Source: Myxococcota bacterium (lineage in GTDB: Bacteria > Myxococcota > B64-G9). Taken from it: DNA of 64,000 bases. The first letter of the stretch is position 1. The number at the start of each line of letters is the position of its first letter. Location: NCBI GenBank assembly GCA_022710975.1, contig JAKLGA010000011.1:113842-177841 (forward strand). The letters are read 5' to 3'. Under the pieces are notes generated by a model. That model ran no database searches and was not told the origin of the DNA. It saw only the letters and a list, made by a program, of their open reading frames with translations. Positions 24,801 to 32,526 of the stretch are shown here, one piece after another. The translations under genes were made by a program, and so were the position numbers.

Positions 24801-27605
24801 CTGGTGGCCGATCGGGAGGGCTACCAGCCCGGCCAGACGGCCTCGGTGCTGCTGCGGGCGCCCTTCCCCGAGGGCGTGGTGCTGGTGACCGTGGAGCGGG
24901 AGGGCATCCTGGCCCACCACCTGCTCGAGCTGGAGCGGCACGTGGCCCGGCTGGAGGTCGAGCTCGGGGAGGAGCACCTCCCGCGCCTGCACGTCGCGGC
25001 CACGGCCGTGGAGGCGCGGCCGCCGGCCGGCAAATGGCGCGGGCCGCCCGGCTGGGCCGCGGGGACGCTGGCCCTGGAGGTGTCGCGCGAGCCGCGCCGC
25101 CTGCGGGTGACCCTGGCGCCGGCCCGCGAGGAGGCGCGGCCCGGCCAGCGGCTGCCGCTGGAGGTGGCGGTCGCGGACGCCGCGGGCCGGCCGGTCCCGG
25201 CCCGGGTGGGGCTCGCGGTGGTGGACGAGGCCGTGCTGTCCATGACCGGCTTCGCCGCCCCGGACCCGCTGCCCTTCTTCCACTTCCCGCGCGAGGCGGG
25301 CGCGAGCCTGGCCGAGGGCCTGCGGCGGCTGGTGCCCGATCTGTCCAGCCTGTCCCCGGAGCAGCGCCGGGACGCGGCCAAGGAGAAGATGGCCCGCAGC
25401 GGGGCCGCCCCCGAGATGCTGGCCGGCGAGGAGTCGGCCGGGCCGGGCGGCGCCCCGGCGGCGGTGCGCGGGCGCTTCGCCTCCACGGCCTGGGCCGGCT
25501 GGGTGTCCACCGGCGCGGACGGCCGGGCCGCCCTCGAGGTGCCGCTCCCGGACAACCTGACCCGCTTCCGCCTGAGCGCGGTGGCCGCGGACGGGGGCGA
25601 GCGCTTCGGCCAGGCCCAGGCGGCGGTGCGGGTGTCGAAGCCGCTCCAGCTCCGCCCGGCGCTGCCCCGCTTCGTCAACACCGGCGACGCCTTCCAGCTC
25701 GGGGCGCTGGTCGACCACCGCGGCGCCGAGGCCGGCGAGGCGCGCGTGCGCCTGGAGGTCGAGGGGCTCGAGCTCCTCGGGCCGGCCGAGGCCGGCGTGC
25801 GCCTCGAGCCCGGGCGGGCCGGGGCGGTGAGCTTCCGGGTGCGCGCGCCGCGCCCGGGCCGCGCCCGGGTGCGGCTCTTCGCCCGCCTGGGCGGGGAGCA
25901 GGACGCGGTGGAGGTGGGGCTGCCGGTGTGGGTGCCGGCCACGGCCGAGACCTTCGCCACCTACGGCACCACGCAGGGCAGCGTGTCCCAGCCGGTGCGG
26001 CCCCCGGCCGACGCGCTGGCCGGCTTCGGCGGCCTGGAAATCCAGCTCGCCTCGAGCGCGCTGCAGGGCCTGGAGGACGCCGTCCGCTACCTGGTGGAGT
26101 ACCCCTACGAGTGCGTGGAGCAGACCGCCAGCCGCGCGCTGCCCATCCTGGCGCTGGGAGACCTCCTGGAGGCCTTCCGCCTGGGCGGCCTGGAGACCCG
26201 GGAGCTGCAGCAGGGGCTGGCCCGGCGCGCCGTGGCCCGGCTGCTCGCGGCCCAGCGCGGGGACGGGGGCTTCGGCTCGTTCGGCGGGGCCGGCGAGAGC
26301 CGGGCGGATCTGAGCGCCTACGTGCTGCTGGTCCTGGACCAGGCCCGCGCGGCGAAGCTCGACGTGCCGGCGGAGGCCCTGGAGCGGGTGGCCGGCTTCC
26401 TGCGCGACTGGCTGCGCGCGCACCGGGAGCTGCCCAGCGCGAGCCAGGACGCCTGGCGCCGGCGCTGGCTCCTCGACCAGCACGCCCAGGCGCTGTTCGC
26501 GCTCAGCGGCGGCCACGGCCAGGTGCTGGAGGAGGCCCGCTGGCTGTTGCCGCTGGCCGGCGAGCTGGACGTGTTCGCCCGGGCCATGCTGGCCGTGGTG
26601 TTCCAGCGCGCGGAGCCCCAGGGCCCCGAGGTCAAGGCGCTGTGGCGCGAGGTGCTGAACCGCGCGGAGCAGACCCCGGCCGCGGCCCGCTTCGTCGAGT
26701 CCCACAGCCTGGCGCTGCGGGTGCTGATGCACTCCTCCTCGCGCACGGACGCCATCGTGCTGCTGGCCGCCCTGGAGATCGAGCCGGGCAACCCCCTGGT
26801 GCCCAAGATCGTGCGCGGGCTCCTGGACGCCCGGGTGCGCGGGCGCTGGGAGACCACCCAGGCCAACGCCTGGGCGCTGCTCGCCCTGTCGCGCTACTTC
26901 CGCGCCTACGAGGCCGAGCCGACCGAGTTCACCGCGCGCATGTGGCTCGGGCAGGGCTACCTGGGCCAGGCGGACTTCTCCCGCCGCAGCCTGGTCGAGC
27001 AGCGCCTGGAGGTGCCCATGGCGGCGCTCCAGGCCGCGGGGCCCGGGGACCTGGTGCTGGCCAAGGACGGCCCGGGCAGGCTCTACTACCGGGTGGGGAT
27101 GCGCTACGCCCCGCGCGGGCTCGCGCTGCCCGCGGCCGAGGAGGGCTTCACCGTCCAGCGCACCTACGAGCCGATCGAGGCGCCGGGGGACGTGGTGCGC
27201 CGCCCGGACGGCGTCTGGCAGGTGAAGGCCGGCAGCTACGTGCGCGTGCACCTCAAGGTGGTGGCGCCGGACCGGCGCTTCTACGCCGTGGTGGACGACC
27301 CGCTGCCGGCTGGGCTCGAGCTGGTCAACCTGGCCTTCAAGACCTCGGCCCAGGGGGCGCTGGAGGACGGGGGCGATCCGGGCTGGTACGGCGCCTGGAT
27401 CTCCTGGCTCTTCCAGCACCGGGAGCTGCGCGACGAGCGGTCGCTGCACTTCGCCGACGAGCTCTGGCCCGGGGTGTACGACGTGACGGTGATCGCCCGG
27501 GCCACCACGCCCGGCGTGTACCTGGTGCCGCCCGCCCGGGCCGAGGAGATGTACCGGCCCGAGGTGTTCGGCCGCTCGGCCAGCGACCGGCTGGAGGTCA
27601 GGTAG
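21828..27605 (+). CDS. Alpha-2-macroglobulin family protein with thioester
   Basis: 1925 residues from a TTG at 21828, which has GGGGAGG six bases upstream; an ATG at 21858 lacks a site. A signal peptide precedes a Pro-rich segment, then multiple macroglobulin-type beta domains. The A2M signature VGLAVVDEAVLSM lies near residue 1130, followed by a bait-like disordered stretch and PLPDNLTRFRLSAVAADGG. The thioester motif is YECVEQTAS with Cys1429 and Gln1432, followed by the helical TED domain. Bacterial A2Ms trap attacking proteases in the periplasm. They are usually paired with PBP1C (pbpC), which is absent here; an outer-membrane protein follows instead after 49 bases. No lipobox was seen. 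Confidence 0.93.
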   Translation: MSARAGRRTRMLAVAVGLSLLAAWAPGAETGIKKGPRPPDRVGERLELPFPPPAGARPAAPRPGAEPALPLQVLLHQPEGIDQEPTAVSVTFNQPMVPVGALEEIRKLPTPLELEPRLPGSFHWAGSTTLTFRPEGRLPRATRFEVRVPRGARALSGASLAEDFAFAFETPRPRVVGVRPHDGQDHLPLEPGLVLTFDQPVAAERAFGHARLVDEAGAQVPLAPLPRERWKPELGLEGDAAERSAALRPERPLRPAAAYRLEVEPGLVGLGGPLPMTQAFSSSFRTYGPLAVVGLLCGWSQDARECEVGEELRLAFSNELAERDPAGFVRVEPAVPGLRLEREGSYVALRGAFAAGVAYRVTVKAGLGDAFGQRLATPWTGRMRLVHRAPVFEVLTEGVALLERQGRLELPLLLLNVRAVQVEAYRFPEAALPAFLGLEGQLGDAEDLDRELAAHRGLRVAGWRDAPRTAWDREEVRGLPLRRLVAAHGSGAYLLRLTPRGERGASLEPRAVMLQVSDLGLTARYDSERVVVLATSISSGRPRAGVRLRLRPGQGLPELGAVTGGDGLAVLTGAPAERASSSLLLSARAGRDEGFVVLGSRGDDDRWSSLSWGRPPRAEAVRLFLFPDRDLFRPGEEVSVFGLARRYAAERFPRPGPLPPDQQAYRWVARSARGREVARGEGRLEEQGSLRLAFRLPADVDLGRLSLEVTLPAAERQGGRAGLSLQVEEYRAPEHEVLVELGPAGALAGQALTAKVQGRYLFGAPMRGAEARWQLFADPARFSAPGQEGFHFGSAPEPWWWWRGERMHEHFRERRHPIQQGQGPLDGQGALAPALSPPRASGPDPLGLTLEAQVVDLSRQSVAGRAHLLLHPAERYAGLRPERVFLEVGQPLRVELVLVDVAGRAQAGAPLELRAARRDRARGEDEPLAEPCRVTSAAHPVACSLALARPGSWRLEASAQDPGGRRVQSAQWVEVLGPGGGERDTRASRLDLVADREGYQPGQTASVLLRAPFPEGVVLVTVEREGILAHHLLELERHVARLEVELGEEHLPRLHVAATAVEARPPAGKWRGPPGWAAGTLALEVSREPRRLRVTLAPAREEARPGQRLPLEVAVADAAGRPVPARVGLAVVDEAVLSMTGFAAPDPLPFFHFPREAGASLAEGLRRLVPDLSSLSPEQRRDAAKEKMARSGAAPEMLAGEESAGPGGAPAAVRGRFASTAWAGWVSTGADGRAALEVPLPDNLTRFRLSAVAADGGERFGQAQAAVRVSKPLQLRPALPRFVNTGDAFQLGALVDHRGAEAGEARVRLEVEGLELLGPAEAGVRLEPGRAGAVSFRVRAPRPGRARVRLFARLGGEQDAVEVGLPVWVPATAETFATYGTTQGSVSQPVRPPADALAGFGGLEIQLASSALQGLEDAVRYLVEYPYECVEQTASRALPILALGDLLEAFRLGGLETRELQQGLARRAVARLLAAQRGDGGFGSFGGAGESRADLSAYVLLVLDQARAAKLDVPAEALERVAGFLRDWLRAHRELPSASQDAWRRRWLLDQHAQALFALSGGHGQVLEEARWLLPLAGELDVFARAMLAVVFQRAEPQGPEVKALWREVLNRAEQTPAAARFVESHSLALRVLMHSSSRTDAIVLLAALEIEPGNPLVPKIVRGLLDARVRGRWETTQANAWALLALSRYFRAYEAEPTEFTARMWLGQGYLGQADFSRRSLVEQRLEVPMAALQAAGPGDLVLAKDGPGRLYYRVGMRYAPRGLALPAAEEGFTVQRTYEPIEAPGDVVRRPDGVWQVKAGSYVRVHLKVVAPDRRFYAVVDDPLPAGLELVNLAFKTSAQGALEDGGDPGWYGAWISWLFQHRELRDERSLHFADELWPGVYDVTVIARATTPGVYLVPPARAEEMYRPEVFGRSASDRLEVR

Positions 27606-27654
27606 GGCCGGGCGCAACTCGGGCCACCGGGGCGGGTTTCACCCCAGAGGTGTC

Positions 27655-29271
27655 ATGGGTCTGGCGCGTCACACCCTGACCTGCCTGCTGGGCTGCCTGG
27701 CCTGCCAGGCAGCGGCCCGGGCCGAGCAGCCGCCCGCCGGCGAGGCCTCGGCCTGGGGCTTCGAGCTGTCGCTCCGGTTGAGCCAGCGCTTCGCCTGGAA
27801 GGAGAACTTCCTCAACCCCCTGGGCTCGCTGACCGCGGCCGGCCGCCAGCTCATGGGGGGCGGGGGGGCGGGCTCCGGGGCGCTGTACGAGGGGCCGCTG
27901 AACCTGCGCCTCGAGCAGGACGAGCTCGGCTACTCGCTGTTCGCCGGCGCGCGCCTGGCCGTCCGCTACGAGGACACGGCCTCCCTCGCGCTCGCGCTCG
28001 ACTCGGGCGAGCTGAAGTTCCCCGCGCTCTCGCGCTACTCTCCCGCGCCCCTGTGCCGCCTGGGCGACCCGCGCTGCGGGGCGACCTCCAACGGCCAGGC
28101 CGCGCTCGACGAGGCGGCCGAGACGGGCTTCGTGCGCGAGCTGTACCTGGCGCTCCACCTGGGCCAGGGCGGCTGGCTCGACGTCCGCCTGGGCAAGTTC
28201 CTGGCCAGCGCGGCCGCTGGCTTCGTGCTGGACAACCACGCGCTGGGGGTCGCGCTGGACGCGGATCTGGAGCTGGGCTTCGACCTGCCCGCGCGGGTCG
28301 CGCTCGACGCGCTGCTCCCGGACGGCCGCTTCGTGCAGGAGGGCAAGCGCAGCCCCTTCGTGCACCTGGAGGCCGCCTACCTGCTGTCCTTCCTGGAGGA
28401 GCTGGGGCTGTTGTTCGCCTGGTACCACGACGGGGACTCCAGCCTGGCCAGCATCATGTACGCGGTGCTGTCCGAGGCGGCCCTGGCAGGCGGGCTGCCC
28501 ACCCGGCCGCTGTACCTCGCGCTCCAGGATCCGGCCACGCGCATCTCCACCCGGGGCAACCTGTTCTGGGTGGGCGCGCGCGGCCGGCTGGTGTTCGACG
28601 GCTGGAGCCTGGGTGCGCTGGGGGTGCTGGAGGTCGGCGGCTTCGAGCTCACGGTGGAGGGCCAGACCCCGACCGGCGAGCCCGTCTCCCGCGGCGGGCG
28701 GGCCGACTGCCTGGGCGGGCTGCTCGATCTCGACCTGCAGGTGGACGTCACCGACTCCTTCGGGCTGGGGGCCTTCTTCCTGTTCCAGTCCGGGGAAACC
28801 TTCGGGCCAGACGAGCTGCGCGAGGGGCTGGCCGGGCGCTACACCTCCTTCCTGGCCGTCTATCCCTACGTGACCCGCATGAACCTGTTCTTCTCCGGCG
28901 GGCTGAACGAGAACTTCTCGGCCCGCACCTTTTCCACCAGCGGGGTGAACGGCCGCGGGGTGCTCGCCCCGGGCCTGAGCGCGGGCTGGGACATCCACGC
29001 CAGCCTGAACCTGGTCATGCGCAGCGCGCTGCTCTTCTCCCAGGGCGCGCACCTGATGTCCGGCTCGCGGTTCTACGGGTGGGAGACCGATCTCGAGCTG
29101 CGCTGGACGCCGCTCGACTGGCTGCGGGTGAGCCTGGAGGCGGACTACCTCCTGTCGGGCGGGTTCTTCGACTTCTCCAAGCCCATCGAGGAGTTGCAGG
29201 CGTCCGCGCGGACGTACACGCGGGAGCCGGACCTGTGGAAGATCCTGATCGGCCTGGATCTCCTATACTGA
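27655..29271 (+). CDS. Predicted outer-membrane beta-barrel protein
   Basis: 538 residues, ATG after AGAGGTG. The signal peptide ends near residue 23 (AARA). The body consists of alternating amphipathic strands with aromatic girdles, Gly-rich turns and long loops, and the protein ends with GLDLLY, a terminal aromatic typical of barrels. No porin family is specifically recognised. Its position directly after the alpha-2-macroglobulin suggests co-transcription; any functional link is inference. Confidence 0.72.
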   Translation: MGLARHTLTCLLGCLACQAAARAEQPPAGEASAWGFELSLRLSQRFAWKENFLNPLGSLTAAGRQLMGGGGAGSGALYEGPLNLRLEQDELGYSLFAGARLAVRYEDTASLALALDSGELKFPALSRYSPAPLCRLGDPRCGATSNGQAALDEAAETGFVRELYLALHLGQGGWLDVRLGKFLASAAAGFVLDNHALGVALDADLELGFDLPARVALDALLPDGRFVQEGKRSPFVHLEAAYLLSFLEELGLLFAWYHDGDSSLASIMYAVLSEAALAGGLPTRPLYLALQDPATRISTRGNLFWVGARGRLVFDGWSLGALGVLEVGGFELTVEGQTPTGEPVSRGGRADCLGGLLDLDLQVDVTDSFGLGAFFLFQSGETFGPDELREGLAGRYTSFLAVYPYVTRMNLFFSGGLNENFSARTFSTSGVNGRGVLAPGLSAGWDIHASLNLVMRSALLFSQGAHLMSGSRFYGWETDLELRWTPLDWLRVSLEADYLLSGGFFDFSKPIEELQASARTYTREPDLWKILIGLDLLY

Positions 29272-29303
29272 GGCCCGGGCCGCGCAACTTCCGGGAGCGG
29301 TGT

Positions 29304-29921
29304 GTGTTGGATCACACGGAGGACACAGCAGCCCTCGAGCCCGACCCGGACGCCAGGCTCATGCTGGCGGCCCGGGCAGGGGACGAGGAGGCGTTCCGGG
29401 CGCTGTTCCGCAAGCACGCCCCGCGCCTGGTGGGGTACGCCGATCGGTTCTTTCGCAACCGCGCCGTCGCCGAGGAGGTGGTGCAGGAGATCTTCCTGCG
29501 CGTGCACCGCGCCCGCGGGGGGTACGAGCCCCGGGCGCGCTTCACCACCTGGCTGTACACCATCGCCAGCCGGGTGTGCCTGAACGAGCTCCGCCGCCGG
29601 CGGAGCCGGCCGGAGGACGGGCTCGCGCAGGCCTCGGCCGAGGCCGCGCCGGACCCGGGCACCATCCCGGGCGCCGAGGCGGCCCTGGCCGGCCGGGAGC
29701 TGGAGGGTGTGGTGCAGCGCTGCCTCGACCGCCTGCCCGAGCACCAGCGCCTGGCGCTGGTGCTCACCCGCTTCGGCGAGCACGCCTACGCCGAGGCGGG
29801 CGAGCTGCTCGGGGTGAGCGAGGCGGCGGTGAAGTCGCTGGTGTTCCGCGCGGCCAGCGCGGTGCAGCAGGCGCTGGCGGAGGCCGGGGCGGACGTCCCC
29901 GGCGCAGGAGGTCCGAGATGA
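29304..29921 (+). CDS. ECF-type RNA polymerase sigma factor
   Basis: 205 residues from a GTG at 29304, six bases after GGGAG; a TTG at 29307 is the alternative. Sigma region 2 is visible as EEAFRALFRKHAPRLVGYADR and then AEEVVQEIFLRVH with TTWLYTIASRVCLNELRRRR. Region 4 shows LPEHQRLALVLTRF and the helix-turn-helix YAEAGELLGVSEAAVKSLVFRA. The gene overlaps the anti-sigma gene by ATGA, so the pair is translationally coupled. It probably autoregulates the four-gene operon; the signal is unknown. Confidence 0.92.
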   Translation: MLDHTEDTAALEPDPDARLMLAARAGDEEAFRALFRKHAPRLVGYADRFFRNRAVAEEVVQEIFLRVHRARGGYEPRARFTTWLYTIASRVCLNELRRRRSRPEDGLAQASAEAAPDPGTIPGAEAALAGRELEGVVQRCLDRLPEHQRLALVLTRFGEHAYAEAGELLGVSEAAVKSLVFRAASAVQQALAEAGADVPGAGGPR

Positions 29922-30385
29922 CGCACGCAGGCGATCCTTTCCGGGAGGAGCTGGTGGCCCTCCTGGACGACGCGCTGCCCGCCGAGGCGCGCTCCCGCGT
30001 GGAGGCCCACCTGGCCGGCTGCGCCGCGTGCCGGCAGGAGCTGGAGGGGCTCCGGCGGGCGCTGCGGGCGATCGACGGCCTGCCCGCGACCGCCCCCGGG
30101 CCCGGGCTGGAGGCGGCCTTCGAGGCCCGGTTCGCGCGCGAGCGGGCGCGCGGCCTGCGGGGGGTGCTGCGCTGGCTGGCCCGGCCCGCGCCGGCGCTGG
30201 CGCTCGGCGGCGCGGCCGCCGCCCTGGCGCTGGTGCTGGTCCTGGTGCCCGGCCGGGGGCCGAGCGCGGGCGACGAGCTGGCCGTGGCCCAGCACCTGGA
30301 GCTGGTCTCGGATCTCGAGGTGCTGGAGCAGCTCGAGCTGCTCGAGGATCTCGAGGCCATCGAGTCCCTGGGCGAGGAGGGCTGA
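29918..30385 (+). CDS. Zinc-finger anti-sigma factor with membrane anchor
   Basis: 155 residues. The N-terminal ZAS-type zinc motif is HLAGCAACRQEL (His-x3-Cys-x2-Cys), with an upstream segment ELVALLDDALP. A single membrane helix (about residues 88-106, Ala/Leu/Val-rich) follows. The ~35-residue periplasmic tail is acidic and Leu-rich (LEVLEQLELLEDLEAIESLG). The gene overlaps the sigma factor by four bases. It is expected to hold the ECF sigma inactive at the membrane until signalled. The tail resembles the C-terminus of the next small protein. Confidence 0.9.
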   Translation: MTHAGDPFREELVALLDDALPAEARSRVEAHLAGCAACRQELEGLRRALRAIDGLPATAPGPGLEAAFEARFARERARGLRGVLRWLARPAPALALGGAAAALALVLVLVPGRGPSAGDELAVAQHLELVSDLEVLEQLELLEDLEAIESLGEEG

Positions 30386-30387
30386 GC

Positions 30388-30651
30388 ATGCGGCGGCGCG
30401 CGCACGAGCTGCTGCTCACCGGCCTGGCGGCCCTGCTGGCGGGGCAGGTCGCCGCGGCCGAGCCCCAGGCCGTGGCCGCCCCGGGCGGCGCCGCGGGCGG
30501 GGGCGCGCCCGCGGTCGCGGCCGCTCCCCTGCAAGACTGGGAGCTCGAGGCCCTCGCGCGCCTGGAGCTGCTGGAGAACCTGGAGCTCCTGGAGAACATG
30601 GACGTGGTCGAGGACCTGGGCGTCCTCGACGGCTCCGGAGGTGAGCCATGA
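30388..30651 (+). CDS. Small exported protein sharing the LELLE motif with the anti-sigma factor
   Basis: 87 residues. The ATG is two bases after the anti-sigma stop. A signal peptide (RRR, hydrophobic core, AAA site near residue 24) is followed by a Gly/Ala-rich stretch and an acidic Leu-rich tail, LARLELLENLELLENMDVVE. This closely resembles the periplasmic tail of the anti-sigma factor. It overlaps the next gene by ATGA. I infer a periplasmic partner or competitor in signal transduction; no named family is recognised. Confidence 0.75.
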   Translation: MRRRAHELLLTGLAALLAGQVAAAEPQAVAAPGGAAGGGAPAVAAAPLQDWELEALARLELLENLELLENMDVVEDLGVLDGSGGEP

Positions 30652-31169
30652 AGAGCCTGTGCTGCGCCGTGGCGCTGGCGCTCCCGTTGCTCGTCGGCCC
30701 GGCCGCCCGGGCCGGTGACGAGGCCCCGGCCGGGCAGGCGGAGGCCGCCGCCCCGTCGCCCGAGCTCGTCGAGCGCTGGAGGTCCATGAGCCCGGAGGCC
30801 CGCGAGGAGCTGCGCCAGCGGCTCGAGCGCTTCCAGGCCCTGCCGCCGGAGACCCGCGAGCGCCTGGAGGGGCGCCTGCAGCGCTTCCGCGGCCTGCCGG
30901 CCGAGGAGCGCGAGCGGCTGCTCGCCAACCACGCCCGCTGGAAGCGCCTGGGCGAGGGCGAGCGCGCCCTGCTGCTCAAGCGCTTCGAGCGCTGGCAGAG
31001 GCTGTCCGAGGGCGAGCGGCAGCGCTTCCGCCAGGAGCTGCGGCGGGTGAAACGCATGGACCCGGCCCGCTACCAGCGCCTGATGCGGAAGCTCCAGCGC
31101 TGGCTGCGCCTGCCGCCCGAGGAGCGCGAGAAGATCCGCCAAAAGGTCCGCGAGCGGCGCGGCCGCTGA
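30648..31169 (+). CDS. DUF3106-like exported helical protein
   Basis: 173 residues. A signal peptide ends near residue 23 (ARA). The mature protein is a run of short helical repeats with the pattern W-x4-P-E-x-R/RLERFQALPPETRERLEGR, highly charged with Arg and Glu, matching the DUF3106 type found next to ECF sigma/anti-sigma pairs in proteobacteria. It is the last gene of the operon, starting in an ATGA overlap. It may act as an extracytoplasmic sensor (by analogy with CpxP-like helical repeats), but this is inference. Confidence 0.8.
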   Translation: MKSLCCAVALALPLLVGPAARAGDEAPAGQAEAAAPSPELVERWRSMSPEAREELRQRLERFQALPPETRERLEGRLQRFRGLPAEERERLLANHARWKRLGEGERALLLKRFERWQRLSEGERQRFRQELRRVKRMDPARYQRLMRKLQRWLRLPPEEREKIRQKVRERRGR

Positions 31170-31187
31170 TCCGCCCCTCGCCCGCGC

Positions 31188-32510
31188 TCAGAACAGCTCG
31201 ACCGTCTGACCCTCGGTGACCACGCGCTGGGTGTAGCCCTTCATGAGCTGGCAGAAGATGCGCAGCAGCTCGGGCTCGAAGCGGTGGCTGTACTCGGAGC
31301 TCATCAGGTTGAGCGCGATCTCGGGGGCCAGCTCCTGGCCGCCCACCAGGCTGTCGAAGCCGTCCACGATGGCGATGATGCGCGGGAACAGGCCGAGCTC
31401 GCGATCCTTGACCACGTGGTGCAGCTCCCCCAGGTGGTCCTTGACCTGGTGGCCGTAGTCGAGGGCGCAGTCGTGGGCGGTGACGATGCACTGGATGTTG
31501 CGCAGGCTGAGCGGGGCGGAGCGCAGCAGCCGGCGCACCCCGAGCTTCGGCGCGCGCGCGAGCTGGTTGCGCTCGGCGGCCGTGAGCCGGGTGCGCTTCT
31601 GCAGCAGCCCCTCGTCCAGCTCGGCCTTGCCGAGGTCGTGGAACAGCCCGGCCAGGCCCAGCTCGCGCAGGCGGTCCTTGGGCAGGCCGAGCTCGGCGCC
31701 GAACACGATCGACAGCATGGCCACGTTGACCGAGTGGAAGGACAGCAGCTCGTCGCCGGGGTTCAGTGTGGTCAGGCCGAGCAGGTTGGTGCGGTGGCCG
31801 TGGACCACGTCCACCAGGTCCTGGACGAAGTTCTGCGCCTTGCCCAGGGTCTGCTCCGGGCCCTCTCCCCGGATGCCGGCCAGGACTTTCCGCATGAACA
31901 CCACCGAGCGGGCGTAGACCACCAGCCCGTAGCGCTTGCGGTCGAGTTTCTGCTCGGCGGCCTGGGCCGCGGCCAGCGGCGCCTCCTGCTCCTTCTGCCG
32001 GCGCAGGATCTCCTGGATCTTCTCGAAGCGCCGCAGCTTGATCGCCGTCAGCTTGCTGGAGGAGACGGCGCCGTCGCCGGCCTGCGCGGGGCGCTCCTGG
32101 CCGAAGACGCGCAGGAAGGTGCGCAGCTCCTCCACGCCCAGCGCCTCCTGCAGCGAGAAACCGCCGATGTCGTGGGCCTCGAACTCGTCGCGCAGCAGGC
32201 GCAGGCTCTCGGCCGCCTTCAGGTCGAAGCGGATGAGCATGTTGTTCAGGTAGAAGGAGTCCCCGGCCACCTGCAGGTGCAGCGCGCCGTCGCTGGCCAA
32301 GATGGTGTTGACCACCGAGCGCAGCTTCTCCAGCGGGTCGTTGAAGATGGCGTTGCCCGGGTCGTACAGCTTGGCGTTGCGCACCAGCATGAACAGGCCC
32401 GCGAGCAGCGCCCTGCCGAGCTCCTGGAGCTTGCGATCGAAGCCGCGCGCCCGCTCCAGCCGGTCGCCGTCGACCTTCAGCTCGTCCTCGATCTTGAGCT
32501 TGTCCGCCAC
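31188..32510 (-). CDS. HD-domain signalling protein with degenerate HD-GYP features
   Basis: 440 residues, ATG. The N-terminal half is a helical domain of unknown family (LVRNAKLYDPGNAIF, residues 42-56). The C-terminal half is an HD fold: HSVNVAMLSI, then GLFHDLGKAELDEGLL, the metal-binding His-Asp. The later HD-GYP hallmarks are missing: the mid-domain His after the ExxxI segment is absent (ARAPKLG), and HHERxxGxGYP is replaced by AHDCALDYGHQ. Classic c-di-GMP hydrolysis is therefore doubtful. It lies 16 bases downstream of the gene at 32527-34398, presumably in an operon. Such proteins are common in Deltaproteobacteria. Confidence 0.8.
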   Translation of the reverse strand: MADKLKIEDELKVDGDRLERARGFDRKLQELGRALLAGLFMLVRNAKLYDPGNAIFNDPLEKLRSVVNTILASDGALHLQVAGDSFYLNNMLIRFDLKAAESLRLLRDEFEAHDIGGFSLQEALGVEELRTFLRVFGQERPAQAGDGAVSSSKLTAIKLRRFEKIQEILRRQKEQEAPLAAAQAAEQKLDRKRYGLVVYARSVVFMRKVLAGIRGEGPEQTLGKAQNFVQDLVDVVHGHRTNLLGLTTLNPGDELLSFHSVNVAMLSIVFGAELGLPKDRLRELGLAGLFHDLGKAELDEGLLQKRTRLTAAERNQLARAPKLGVRRLLRSAPLSLRNIQCIVTAHDCALDYGHQVKDHLGELHHVVKDRELGLFPRIIAIVDGFDSLVGGQELAPEIALNLMSSEYSHRFEPELLRIFCQLMKGYTQRVVTEGQTVELF

Positions 32511-32526
32511 GCGCCGCCGCCTCCGT

